Assembly: GCA_031431395.1 (NCBI GenBank)
Contig: JANPDJ010000170.1
Location: 1 to 11,273 of the forward strand
Origin: VGPE01 sp031431395
GTDB taxonomy: Bacteria > Chloroflexota > Limnocylindria > Limnocylindrales > CSP1-4
Length of the DNA: 11,273 nt
Direction of reading: 5' to 3'
Both the position numbers and the translations under genes were made by a program. Positions within the stretch are counted from its first letter, which is position 1, and each line of letters opens with the position of its first letter. The notes below the pieces were generated by a model that was given only the letters and a program-made list of their open reading frames with translations, searched no databases and was not told where the DNA came from. Below, piece after piece: positions 1-5,754 of the stretch.

Positions 1-569
1 GAGCGGTCGATGGGGCGCGTCGACAGGGGCCCTGCCGCGGGCAGTGGCCCGGGGGCGTGTGCCGTCTCCCCGGCCGCCACTTCGCCGGGGCCGATGGGCC
101 CGTCGAACGAGACCGTCGAATCCTGGGGCAGCATGCCGAACCGCATGTAGAGGCCGTTCGACATCGGGTTCGATGCGCCCGTCAGCACCGTCAGCGCCGT
201 GGTGGGGCCCGTCCCGGCCATCGAGCGCCGGATCAACTCCGTGCCCACCTTGCGCGACTGCCAGGCCGGCATGACGTGAAGCGCGTCCAGGTACCAGACG
301 TCGTCGCGGAGCGTCGCGTATGCCGCGCCGATCATCTCGGCGCCGGCCTCCGCCACCCAGAAGCGCTCGCCGTCGTTGCGAACGCAGAAGTGGCGGAGCC
401 GGATCACCCGCTCCGCCGGGAGCGAGTGCTTGACCGTCAACCCCATCTTGCGCGAGAGATCGTCCGACGCACCCTGGACGATGCGGTACGTCTGCTCCGC
501 ATCCTCCATCCGGGCTCGCCGGTACGTGATCTCCGCGGTCGGCGGGTCCAGCGCGGCGCCAGTCGTCAT
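1..569 (-). CDS. GNAT-family N-acetyltransferase, C-terminus cut by window edge
   Basis: Reading the minus strand from the ATG at 569-567 gives 189 codons open to the left edge. The fold is recognisable as GCN5-related N-acetyltransferase, which moves an acetyl group from acetyl-CoA to an amine. Residues 14-24 (ITYRRARMEDA) are the usual N-terminal beta strand and helix. Residues 92-113 hold motif A: strand WYLDALHVMP followed by the pyrophosphate-binding turn QSRKVGTELI (Q104 to G109). Residues 131-146 (GASNPMSNGLYMRFGM) match motif B, where a tyrosine and a G-F/G-M turn pack on CoA. A long Pro/Ala/Gly-rich tail from about residue 158 runs off the window, so a second domain beyond the edge is possible. 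The start lies 10 bases after the stop of the toroid gene, so the two are probably co-transcribed. No strong Shine-Dalgarno is seen, which suggests translational coupling. The substrate cannot be named. The family call is fairly firm. Confidence 0.85.
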   Translation of the reverse strand, partial: MTTGAALDPPTAEITYRRARMEDAEQTYRIVQGASDDLSRKMGLTVKHSLPAERVIRLRHFCVRNDGERFWVAEAGAEMIGAAYATLRDDVWYLDALHVMPAWQSRKVGTELIRRSMAGTGPTTALTVLTGASNPMSNGLYMRFGMLPQDSTVSFDGPIGPGEVAAGETAHAPGPLPAAGPLSTRPIDR

Positions 570-579
570 CGCGCCACGA

Positions 580-1698
580 TCAGCGGCCGGAGTACGACGA
601 GCGCCCGCCGGCGACCGGGGTGGCTGCTTCGGCACCGCCCGCCGGCCGGGACGCCAGCGCGCCGATCAGCGTGTCGAGGTGCATCACGAACTCGAGCGTG
701 ACTTCGATCACGTCGGCCTGGGTGCCCTCCACCAGTGGGTGCCAGCGGCCGTCCGGCTCCTGCGTGTCGACGTACCAGTCGCCCATCCGCAGCGTCCAGT
801 CGAGGTACTGATGCTCGCCGGTCACCTGGTACATCAGCGATGAGCCCCACGAGGACTTGCACACGGCCGGGTACTTGAATTGCGCCTGGGTGGCGGCCAT
901 GGAGAACGCCATGTAGCGCCGTGCGAGCTCCAGGTACTCCGGGCGCGGGTCCGCGAGGTAGAGACGGCACAGGAACCCGGCCGATATGCCGCCGATCGTC
1001 CAGCGCTGCGACCGGTCCACCGCGTTGTCAACGACCATCCGGAGTTGGAAATCCGGGTCCGTGCGCCAGATCGGCGCCTGGCGGGTTCGCGACCAGAAGC
1101 AGTAGAAGCTGCCCGGCAGTTCGGTCTGCGCGTCGTAGATCCGCTGAAGGAAGCCCGCCACCCTGCGAGCCGAGACAAGGTCACCGCACGAGATTGCGGC
1201 AAAGCCCACCCCGCACGTGTACGGGATGTCACCCTCGTCGCTCAGCGAGCCGTCGTCGAGATGGTCGTTGGCGACCGAACCCGAGATCGTGTCGAGGTCC
1301 GCCACAAGGGCCGGCAGCAGGCCGACGCCCAGGTCGTACTGGTGGAGCATCTGGGCGCCGATGATCAGCGCGGAGTCGCGGTAGCCCCACGCGTCCTTCC
1401 AGACCCGGAGCGGCCCGTCGATCCGCGCGACGCCATCGGTCGATGCCGACGCCGGCACGAGCAGGTTCCGGCGGATCCAGCCGGCCATCGCGTGGCCCGC
1501 CTCGACCTCGCCCATCGCCGCGAATGTCCAGAGTGCCCGGTAGTACTTCCACCCTTCCTCGGGGTTCCCCAGCGACCCGTCGGGGTTCTGGAGCGCCAGC
1601 AGCCAATCCGCGCCGCGCCGCCGCGCGTCCATGTAGGCAGCGAGCCGCCCGGGTTCTACCAGGCCAGCGTCCGGATGCGAGCGGGTCTCGACGGCCAT
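580..1698 (-). CDS. Predicted alpha/alpha-toroid protein with QW-like motifs (terpenoid-cyclase/prenyltransferase-type fold), function unknown
   Basis: The protein has 372 residues. I chose the ATG at 1698-1696 because a perfect AGGAGG lies 7 bases upstream; a longer in-frame start exists at 1779 but would overlap the preceding gene. Residues 28-44 (RGADWLLALQNPDGSLG) closely resemble the QW repeat of squalene-hopene cyclases and prenyltransferases. Residues 307-319 (DWYVDTQEPDGRW) give a second weaker copy. Between them the sequence is rich in Trp, Tyr, Leu and Ala, with the helix-pair rhythm of an (alpha/alpha)6 barrel, a fold also used by polysaccharide lyases, GH88/GH105-type hydrolases and N-acylglucosamine 2-epimerases. 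I do not see a DXDD cyclase motif or a zinc-ligand set for prenyltransferases, so neither reaction is claimed. There is no signal peptide, so it is probably cytoplasmic. It sits between an epimerase/dehydratase and an acetyltransferase in one tight run, which hints at carbohydrate or uronate chemistry, but that is inference. Confidence 0.8.
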   Translation of the reverse strand: MAVETRSHPDAGLVEPGRLAAYMDARRRGADWLLALQNPDGSLGNPEEGWKYYRALWTFAAMGEVEAGHAMAGWIRRNLLVPASASTDGVARIDGPLRVWKDAWGYRDSALIIGAQMLHQYDLGVGLLPALVADLDTISGSVANDHLDDGSLSDEGDIPYTCGVGFAAISCGDLVSARRVAGFLQRIYDAQTELPGSFYCFWSRTRQAPIWRTDPDFQLRMVVDNAVDRSQRWTIGGISAGFLCRLYLADPRPEYLELARRYMAFSMAATQAQFKYPAVCKSSWGSSLMYQVTGEHQYLDWTLRMGDWYVDTQEPDGRWHPLVEGTQADVIEVTLEFVMHLDTLIGALASRPAGGAEAATPVAGGRSSYSGR

Positions 1699-1705
1699 GG
1701 GTCTG

Positions 1706-1711
1706 CCTCCT
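1706..1711 (-). promoter_or_regulatory. Shine-Dalgarno AGGAGG for the toroid gene
   Basis: On the minus strand the sequence reads AGGAGG, then seven bases, then ATG at 1698. This fixes the start of the toroid gene and rules out the longer in-frame start at 1779. The site lies in the 16-base gap after the stop of the upstream epimerase gene. Confidence 0.8.
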
Positions 1712-1714
1712 GGG

Positions 1715-2758
1715 TCAGTGGGTTCCGGCGCCGGGGGACGCATGATCGCCCGCCCGCTTCGCCTGGATCGCCTCGTCAACCATGTCGAAGACGGAGTGCC
1801 TGGGCTCGTAGCCCAGGATTCCGCGCGCCTTCGCGCTCGACACGTACCAGCTGGCCCGGATGCTGGGCCGCCGGATGACGACGTACTCGATGCCCAGCCG
1901 GTCGGCGACGTGGGCCGCCAGCTGCTCCTCGTTGTACGGCGCCGCAGGGCCGATGTTGAATGCCTCGCCCACGGCCGCCGGATGTGTGAGCAGGAGCCAC
2001 AGGCCCCGGGCCGTGTCCCGTGCGTCGGCCAGGTTCGTGGTCGCGATGCGACCCTCCATGTCCGCCAAGACGAAGACCCGCTCCGTACCGGTATCGTGCC
2101 GGCGCAGGTCTGCGAGGAACGACTCCTCGTCCGCGGATCGGTCCGGCCGGGACTCCAGGAAGCGGATGGCAGCCTGGACGAACATCCGGCGCCCGAACGC
2201 CGAGTCCGGCTCGATCAGCTCCCACGCATCGGTGGTCGCCGTGGGCCGGATGATCGTCGAAGGGATCCCGTAGGCGCGCCAGAAGGTGAGGGACATCTCC
2301 TCGGCACCGTACTTCGTTGCGCCGTAGATCGTGCCGGGCTGCCGGGCCTGCGTCTCGTCAATTGGCAGGAAGGGGACGGCGGCTGCGGCCGGGCTCCAGT
2401 ACACCGCATCGCTGCTCGCGTAGATGAAACGCGAGATCCCCGGCGCCCGGTGCCGCGCAGCCTGGAGCAGGTTGAATGTCCCGCCGAGGTTGACGTCGAA
2501 GAACTGCTGGTCGGAGGCGAGTCGCGAGGTCAACGCGCCGCCAAGCGCCACGATCGCGTCGACGCCCTCAACTGCATCACCGACGGCCGCGGCATCCTCG
2601 AGCCGGCCGGGGACCACCTGTACACCGGGGCCAGCGATGTTCTGGTTGTTGGGGTCGCCCGGAAGGACGAATGCGCGTACCTCGTGGCCCTCGCCGGTGA
2701 TCAGCCGGGTCAGGTGGGCGCCCATTCGGCCGGCTGCGCCGGTCACCAGCACCTTCAC
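1715..2758 (-). CDS. NAD(P)-dependent epimerase/dehydratase (extended SDR)
   Basis: The protein has 347 residues when started at the GTG at 2758-2756, so that it opens directly with the Rossmann strand MKVLVTGAAGRMG. The open frame continues to 2920, but that extra stretch is Arg/Pro-rich and unlike the family. An ATG at 2791 is the main alternative start. The nucleotide-binding motif is TGAAGRMG at residues 6-13. The catalytic set is S115/S116 (YASSDAVY) with Y145 and K149 (YGATK). The C-terminal part has a substrate-domain pattern, including NLADARDTARG (about 242-252), EAFNIGP (265-271) and ILGYEPR (314-320), typical of nucleotide-sugar or uronate epimerases and dehydrogenases. Length is normal for extended SDRs. 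It is first in a three-gene minus-strand run and divergent from the class V aminotransferase-fold gene. The family assignment is firm; the substrate is unknown. Confidence 0.9.
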   Translation of the reverse strand: MKVLVTGAAGRMGAHLTRLITGEGHEVRAFVLPGDPNNQNIAGPGVQVVPGRLEDAAAVGDAVEGVDAIVALGGALTSRLASDQQFFDVNLGGTFNLLQAARHRAPGISRFIYASSDAVYWSPAAAAVPFLPIDETQARQPGTIYGATKYGAEEMSLTFWRAYGIPSTIIRPTATTDAWELIEPDSAFGRRMFVQAAIRFLESRPDRSADEESFLADLRRHDTGTERVFVLADMEGRIATTNLADARDTARGLWLLLTHPAAVGEAFNIGPAAPYNEEQLAAHVADRLGIEYVVIRRPSIRASWYVSSAKARGILGYEPRHSVFDMVDEAIQAKRAGDHASPGAGTH

Positions 2759-2976
2759 GGAGCCACCACACCTCGGTACGGGCGGGTACATTCGAGGCCC
2801 GCAATCTGCTGCGGTTGCGCTCGTCTCCCGTGCCGACGGATGATACCGGTGCCGGACTCCGTGCCGCCGATGCGGCATCGTGGCACGGGCCAGTCGTTCC
2901 GCGAGCCAGCGATCCCCCAAGCGGCGCCCCCGCGCCGCCCGAACACGCCAGTGTCGCGCCGCCCCAGGAGGACCTC
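2759..2976. promoter_or_regulatory. Divergent intergenic region, probable promoters for both flanking genes
   Basis: This 218-base stretch separates the minus-strand epimerase start from the plus-strand PLP-enzyme start, so it should hold promoters for both. It contains CCCGTGCC (2827-2834) and its inverted copy GGCACGGG (2882-2889), plus a short local hairpin GCCGC-CGAT-GCGGC between them. The word GTGCCG occurs three times within about 40 bases. I could not pick convincing -35/-10 pairs; high-GC promoters are hard to read by eye. The in-frame extensions of both neighbouring ORFs into this region are compositionally poor and are judged non-coding. Confidence 0.5.
2966..2971 (+). promoter_or_regulatory. 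Shine-Dalgarno AGGAGG for the class V PLP enzyme
   Basis: AGGAGG is followed by five bases and then ATG at 2977. It decides the start against the in-frame ATG at 2815, whose extra 54 codons are Ala/Pro-rich and lack family similarity. Confidence 0.8.
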
Positions 2977-4119
2977 ATGCCCGCCACCGACAAGCTCCCG
3001 TCCGTCGCCGGATCCACTGCGGTCCCGGCGACACGCAACGAGGGCGGTCCGGGCGCGGATCCCGCCGTTCGATCGCTGTTCAAGCCGGCGCCGGGCATGA
3101 TCTACCTCGACACGGCCACGTACGGCCTGCCGCCACGGCCCACGGTCGAGGTCATGGAGCGGGCGCTCAAGGGCTGGCAAGCAGGAACGGCCAACTGGAT
3201 CGAGGACTGGGACCGGCCCTCGGACCGGTGCCGAGCCGACTTCGCGGGGCTGATCGGCGCGGATCCCACGGAGATCGCCTACATCCCGGCGGCTTCCGTG
3301 GGCGCCGGCGTCGTCGCCGTCTCCCTGAAGGCCGGCGACCACATCGTGGTCCCCGACGACGAGTTCACGTCCACCCTCTACCCCATCCTCGTGGCCAAGG
3401 AGCGCGGTGCGATCGTCCACGAGGTGCCCTTCGAGGCGCTCGCCGAGGCGACAAAGCCGGGCACCCGCCTCGTGGCCTTCAGCCTCACCCAGATGCAGAC
3501 CGGCAAGACGGCCGACTTGGCGGCCATCTGCGAGCGCGCGGAAGCCGTGGGTGCGGAGGTGTTCGTGGACGCCACGCAATCCGTGCCGTTCGTGCCGCTG
3601 GCGGACGTGATCTCCCGCATCGACTATCTCGTCTGCGCGGGGTACAAGCACCTCCTGTCGCCGCGCGGAACCGCCTACTTCTACGTTCGCCCGGATCGCT
3701 GGGACCGGCTCGAGGCCCATAACGCGAACTGGCGCGCCGCGGACCAGCCCTTCAACCGCTACTTCGGCGGCCCACTCTCCCTGTCTGCGAACGCGGCCCG
3801 GTTCGACGTGTCCCGGGCGTGGCTGCCGTGGCTGGGGGCGAGCGAATCGCTGCGCCTGCTGGCACTGTGGCGCGACGGCGACCTCTTCGAGCAGGTCCGG
3901 ACGCTTGCCCGGCGTCTCGCGGCCGGGACCGGCATCCCGGCGCCCGGGTCGTCGCTGGTCTGCGTGCCCATTCACGACGCGGAACATGCGCGCGCGGCCC
4001 TTGCCGCGGCCGGGGTCAAGGCCGCGGTCCGCGGAACGTCCATCCGGTTCTCGCCGCACGTCTACAACACGGAGGCGGACATCGACCGCGCAATCGAGGC
4101 GATCGCCCCGTTCATCTGA
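2977..4119 (+). CDS. Class V aminotransferase-fold PLP enzyme (isopenicillin-N-epimerase/desulfurase-like)
   Basis: The protein has 380 residues, normal for fold-type I class V enzymes. It uses pyridoxal phosphate bound as a Schiff base to K224 in AGYKHLLSPRG (221-231). The cofactor aspartate is D198, followed by Q201, in VFVDATQSV (195-203), the class V signature. The N-terminal MIYLDTATYGLPP (41-53) matches the Y-L-D/N-x-A/G opening common to cysteine desulfurases and isopenicillin-N-epimerase-like proteins. The C-terminal IRFSPHVYNTEADIDRAI is the matching small-domain signature. The region where SufS and CsdA carry the persulfide cysteine (the GHHC-type loop) has no cysteine here, so a classical desulfurase role is unlikely. 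Aminotransferase, epimerase or lyase activity remains possible. It is transcribed alone, divergent from the epimerase operon and convergent with the gene ending at 4190. The family call is firm; the reaction is not. Confidence 0.92.
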   Translation: MPATDKLPSVAGSTAVPATRNEGGPGADPAVRSLFKPAPGMIYLDTATYGLPPRPTVEVMERALKGWQAGTANWIEDWDRPSDRCRADFAGLIGADPTEIAYIPAASVGAGVVAVSLKAGDHIVVPDDEFTSTLYPILVAKERGAIVHEVPFEALAEATKPGTRLVAFSLTQMQTGKTADLAAICERAEAVGAEVFVDATQSVPFVPLADVISRIDYLVCAGYKHLLSPRGTAYFYVRPDRWDRLEAHNANWRAADQPFNRYFGGPLSLSANAARFDVSRAWLPWLGASESLRLLALWRDGDLFEQVRTLARRLAAGTGIPAPGSSLVCVPIHDAEHARAALAAAGVKAAVRGTSIRFSPHVYNTEADIDRAIEAIAPFI

Positions 4120-4142
4120 TCGGCGGCAGCGAGACGCCCCAT

Positions 4143-4156
4143 CACGCGGCCGCGTG
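4143..4156. repeat. 14-bp perfect palindrome in the convergent gap
   Basis: CACGCGGCCGCGTG is its own reverse complement. It lies 24 bases after the stop of the plus-strand PLP enzyme and 34 bases before the stop of the minus-strand epimerase (both measured in window coordinates). It could be part of a terminator structure or a protein-binding site; in DNA this GC-rich a short palindrome can also arise by chance. Confidence 0.45.
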
Positions 4157-4163
4157 GCGGTTT

Positions 4164-4186
4164 CGGAGAGCCATGTGGCTCCTCCG
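4164..4186. terminator. Hairpin between convergent genes, candidate bidirectional terminator
   Basis: CGGAGAGCCA (4164-4173) and TGGCT plus CTCCG (4176-4180, 4182-4186) pair over ten bases around a TG loop, with one unpaired C at 4181. It sits in the 70-base gap between two convergent stop codons, where a shared terminator is expected. There is no T-tract on either side, so it does not meet the classical intrinsic-terminator pattern; it may act as a hairpin-only terminator or a 3'-end stabiliser. Confidence 0.4.
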
Positions 4187-4189
4187 CGG

Positions 4190-5047
4190 TCAGCGCGTCA
4201 GCGGCAGCAGGTGGAGCGGCGTGAACTGCAGGAGCTCGCGGCACCGCGTCACGTCGAACGGCACCTCCCGGCCGACCAGCGGCCGGCGGAGCATGGTGGT
4301 CGGGTGGTAGCGGGCCATGAGGTCCGCGGTCGGCAGCGCGGAGTAGGTGTCCGGCGCCATGACGTTGATGACGTGGCAGCCCGGGATGTCGCGCTCCACG
4401 GCGAGCCCGAACGCGCGGGCTGCATCGCGGACATCGAGATAGGCCCACAACTCCCTCGCGAGCGGCGCCGGATCCTCCGCGACCGCGGCCATCCGCGCCA
4501 AGTGGTCGTCCATGGGGGCGGTGTTGGGAATGCGGAGCGCCACCACCTGGGACCCGTGCCGGCGGTGCATCATCGCAGCCGTGGCTTCGTCGACCTCCTT
4601 CGAGAGGGCGTACGGGTCCGTCCCGATGTTCGGATGGGATTCGTCCACCGGCGCAACGAGCGGCGCCAGGCCCGGGGCACCGTACGGCAGTCCCAGGAGC
4701 GAGATGCTGGAGGCCAGCGAGACGCGCCGCACCCCCGCGTCGCCCGCCGAGTCCAGCGCCACGAACGTGGCCTCCACATTCGTGGCGAAGACCTCCAGGG
4801 GAGTGCCGTGATTGGGCGTGGGCAGCGCGGCCAGGTGGATCAGGGCGTCGGGTCGGGCCACTTTCATGAAGCCGGCCATGAAGCGCGGATCGCGGACGTC
4901 GCCCTTCGACCAGGCGGCGCCATCGCCGGCCGACCCGGGTGGCGGAGCGACACGGTCGAGGGCGTGGACCCCGTGGCCGTGGGCCAGCAGGTCCGCCACC
5001 ACGGCACGCCCGATTCGCCCGGCGGCACCGGTCACCGCGATCCGCAT
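4190..5047 (-). CDS. NAD-dependent epimerase/dehydratase (extended SDR, uronate-dehydrogenase-like size)
   Basis: The protein has 285 residues, starting at the ATG at 5047 so that it opens with MRIAVTGAAGRIG. The nucleotide-binding motif TGAAGRIG covers residues 6-13, and D31 (HALDR) at the end of strand 2 suggests NAD rather than NADP. HLAALP (71-76) is the usual strand-4 segment. The catalytic set is S113/S114 (LASSISLLG) with Y146 and K150 (DPYALSKEV). YLDVRDAARA (203-212) is a typical family segment. It is shorter than most sugar-nucleotide epimerases (about 310-340) and nearer to uronate dehydrogenases (about 265). The pairing with an enolase-superfamily acid dehydratase candidate two genes upstream fits a sugar-acid route, but this is inference. 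It starts 13 bases after the stop of the membrane-protein gene, so co-transcription is likely. The preceding Shine-Dalgarno is weak. The family is firm, the substrate unknown. Confidence 0.9.
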   Translation of the reverse strand: MRIAVTGAAGRIGRAVVADLLAHGHGVHALDRVAPPPGSAGDGAAWSKGDVRDPRFMAGFMKVARPDALIHLAALPTPNHGTPLEVFATNVEATFVALDSAGDAGVRRVSLASSISLLGLPYGAPGLAPLVAPVDESHPNIGTDPYALSKEVDEATAAMMHRRHGSQVVALRIPNTAPMDDHLARMAAVAEDPAPLARELWAYLDVRDAARAFGLAVERDIPGCHVINVMAPDTYSALPTADLMARYHPTTMLRRPLVGREVPFDVTRCRELLQFTPLHLLPLTR

Positions 5048-5060
5048 GGGCACCGTCAAC

Positions 5061-5684
5061 TCATCGCCGGCGGCCATCGCCGCGCGCATCCGGGATCGGG
5101 AGCGGCCGGCCCAGGAGCAGGTGCCCGCCCAGCCAGCCCCAGCCGATCGTGAACATTGTCAGCCCCAGGATCGCCGGGGTCTCGAAGCCCGACCCTCCGT
5201 TGCTCGCGCCGAGAACCAGGAATAGGAGCACGGAGCCGGCGCCGATCGCCACGATGCCGCTCGCGAGCCGGTGCCGGGCGCCGTTCAGGTAGCCCACGAT
5301 GCCAAAGACGGTCGAGCCGATCAGGAGCAGCAGCAGTCCCGGCCCCACCAGCCCCACGACGCCGGTCACGGCCGCCGCCACGAACAGGACCGCAGCCGTG
5401 CTGATGGTGAGATCGCCGACGAGGTCGCCCAGCCCGGGGGTTCGGGGAACGCGCAAGTCCAGCGCGAGGGCCGCGACGGCCAGGCAGGCGGGCGACAGGG
5501 CCATCACCAGGAGCGACGCCCGATCGAGCGAGCAGGACGTACCGGTGCACGCCAGGAGCGAATTGGCCAGCACGATCAGGGTCACAGGCCAGAGCAGCGC
5601 GCCCGCGATGCCGAAGGCCCCGCCCAGCCGGACGTTCCGGGACGCCGCGGGGTAGAAGGCCTGGTCCGGGTCCTGGTGTCTCAT
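5061..5684 (-). CDS. Hypothetical membrane protein with about six transmembrane helices
   Basis: The protein has 207 residues from the ATG at 5684. The open frame runs up to 5900, but that part is an Arg-rich run overlapping the 3' end of the enolase-superfamily gene and is rejected. Hydrophobic segments lie at about residues 20-44, 57-75, 92-113, 115-135, 141-160 and 169-192. Three cysteines occur between or near the first helices (C46, C51, C67), two of them in the short loop CTGTSC. The C-terminus is basic (ARGDGRRR), which suggests it faces the cytoplasm. The pattern of Gly/Ala/Leu/Val helices without charged residues in the membrane is like small DUF998-type or other unassigned integral membrane proteins; I do not recognise the family. 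It lies between the enolase-superfamily enzyme (70-base gap) and the short epimerase (13-base gap), probably in one transcript. It shows no transporter motif. Confidence 0.75.
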   Translation of the reverse strand: MRHQDPDQAFYPAASRNVRLGGAFGIAGALLWPVTLIVLANSLLACTGTSCSLDRASLLVMALSPACLAVAALALDLRVPRTPGLGDLVGDLTISTAAVLFVAAAVTGVVGLVGPGLLLLLIGSTVFGIVGYLNGARHRLASGIVAIGAGSVLLFLVLGASNGGSGFETPAILGLTMFTIGWGWLGGHLLLGRPLPIPDARGDGRRR

Positions 5685-5754
5685 CGATGGCGGGGTTCGA
5701 GCAGCGGGCCCGGGATCCTCGCCGGACGCATGCCTGGCCCCGAAGCTGGAGCCT

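Noticed and set aside
880..1878. Plus-strand ORF of 332 codons
   Set aside because: It is the antisense shadow of the toroid gene; no domain, and no ribosome binding site judged better than that of the minus-strand gene.
1697..3100. Plus-strand ORF of 467 codons
   Set aside because: It runs antisense to the epimerase gene, has no recognisable domain and is Arg/Pro-rich. Long spurious antisense frames are expected at this GC content.
2755..4059. Minus-strand ORF of 434 codons
   Set aside because: It lies opposite the class V PLP enzyme, whose catalytic motifs and Shine-Dalgarno prove the other strand. The translation is Arg/Gly-rich without family motifs.
2977..4119. Annotation as a cysteine desulfurase (sufS/csdA)
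   Set aside because: The persulfide-forming cysteine is not seen in the C-terminal loop and no Fe-S assembly genes are nearby.
3905..5152. Plus-strand ORF of 415 codons
   Set aside because: It overlaps the end of the PLP enzyme and lies antisense to the short epimerase, with low-complexity Arg-rich sequence.
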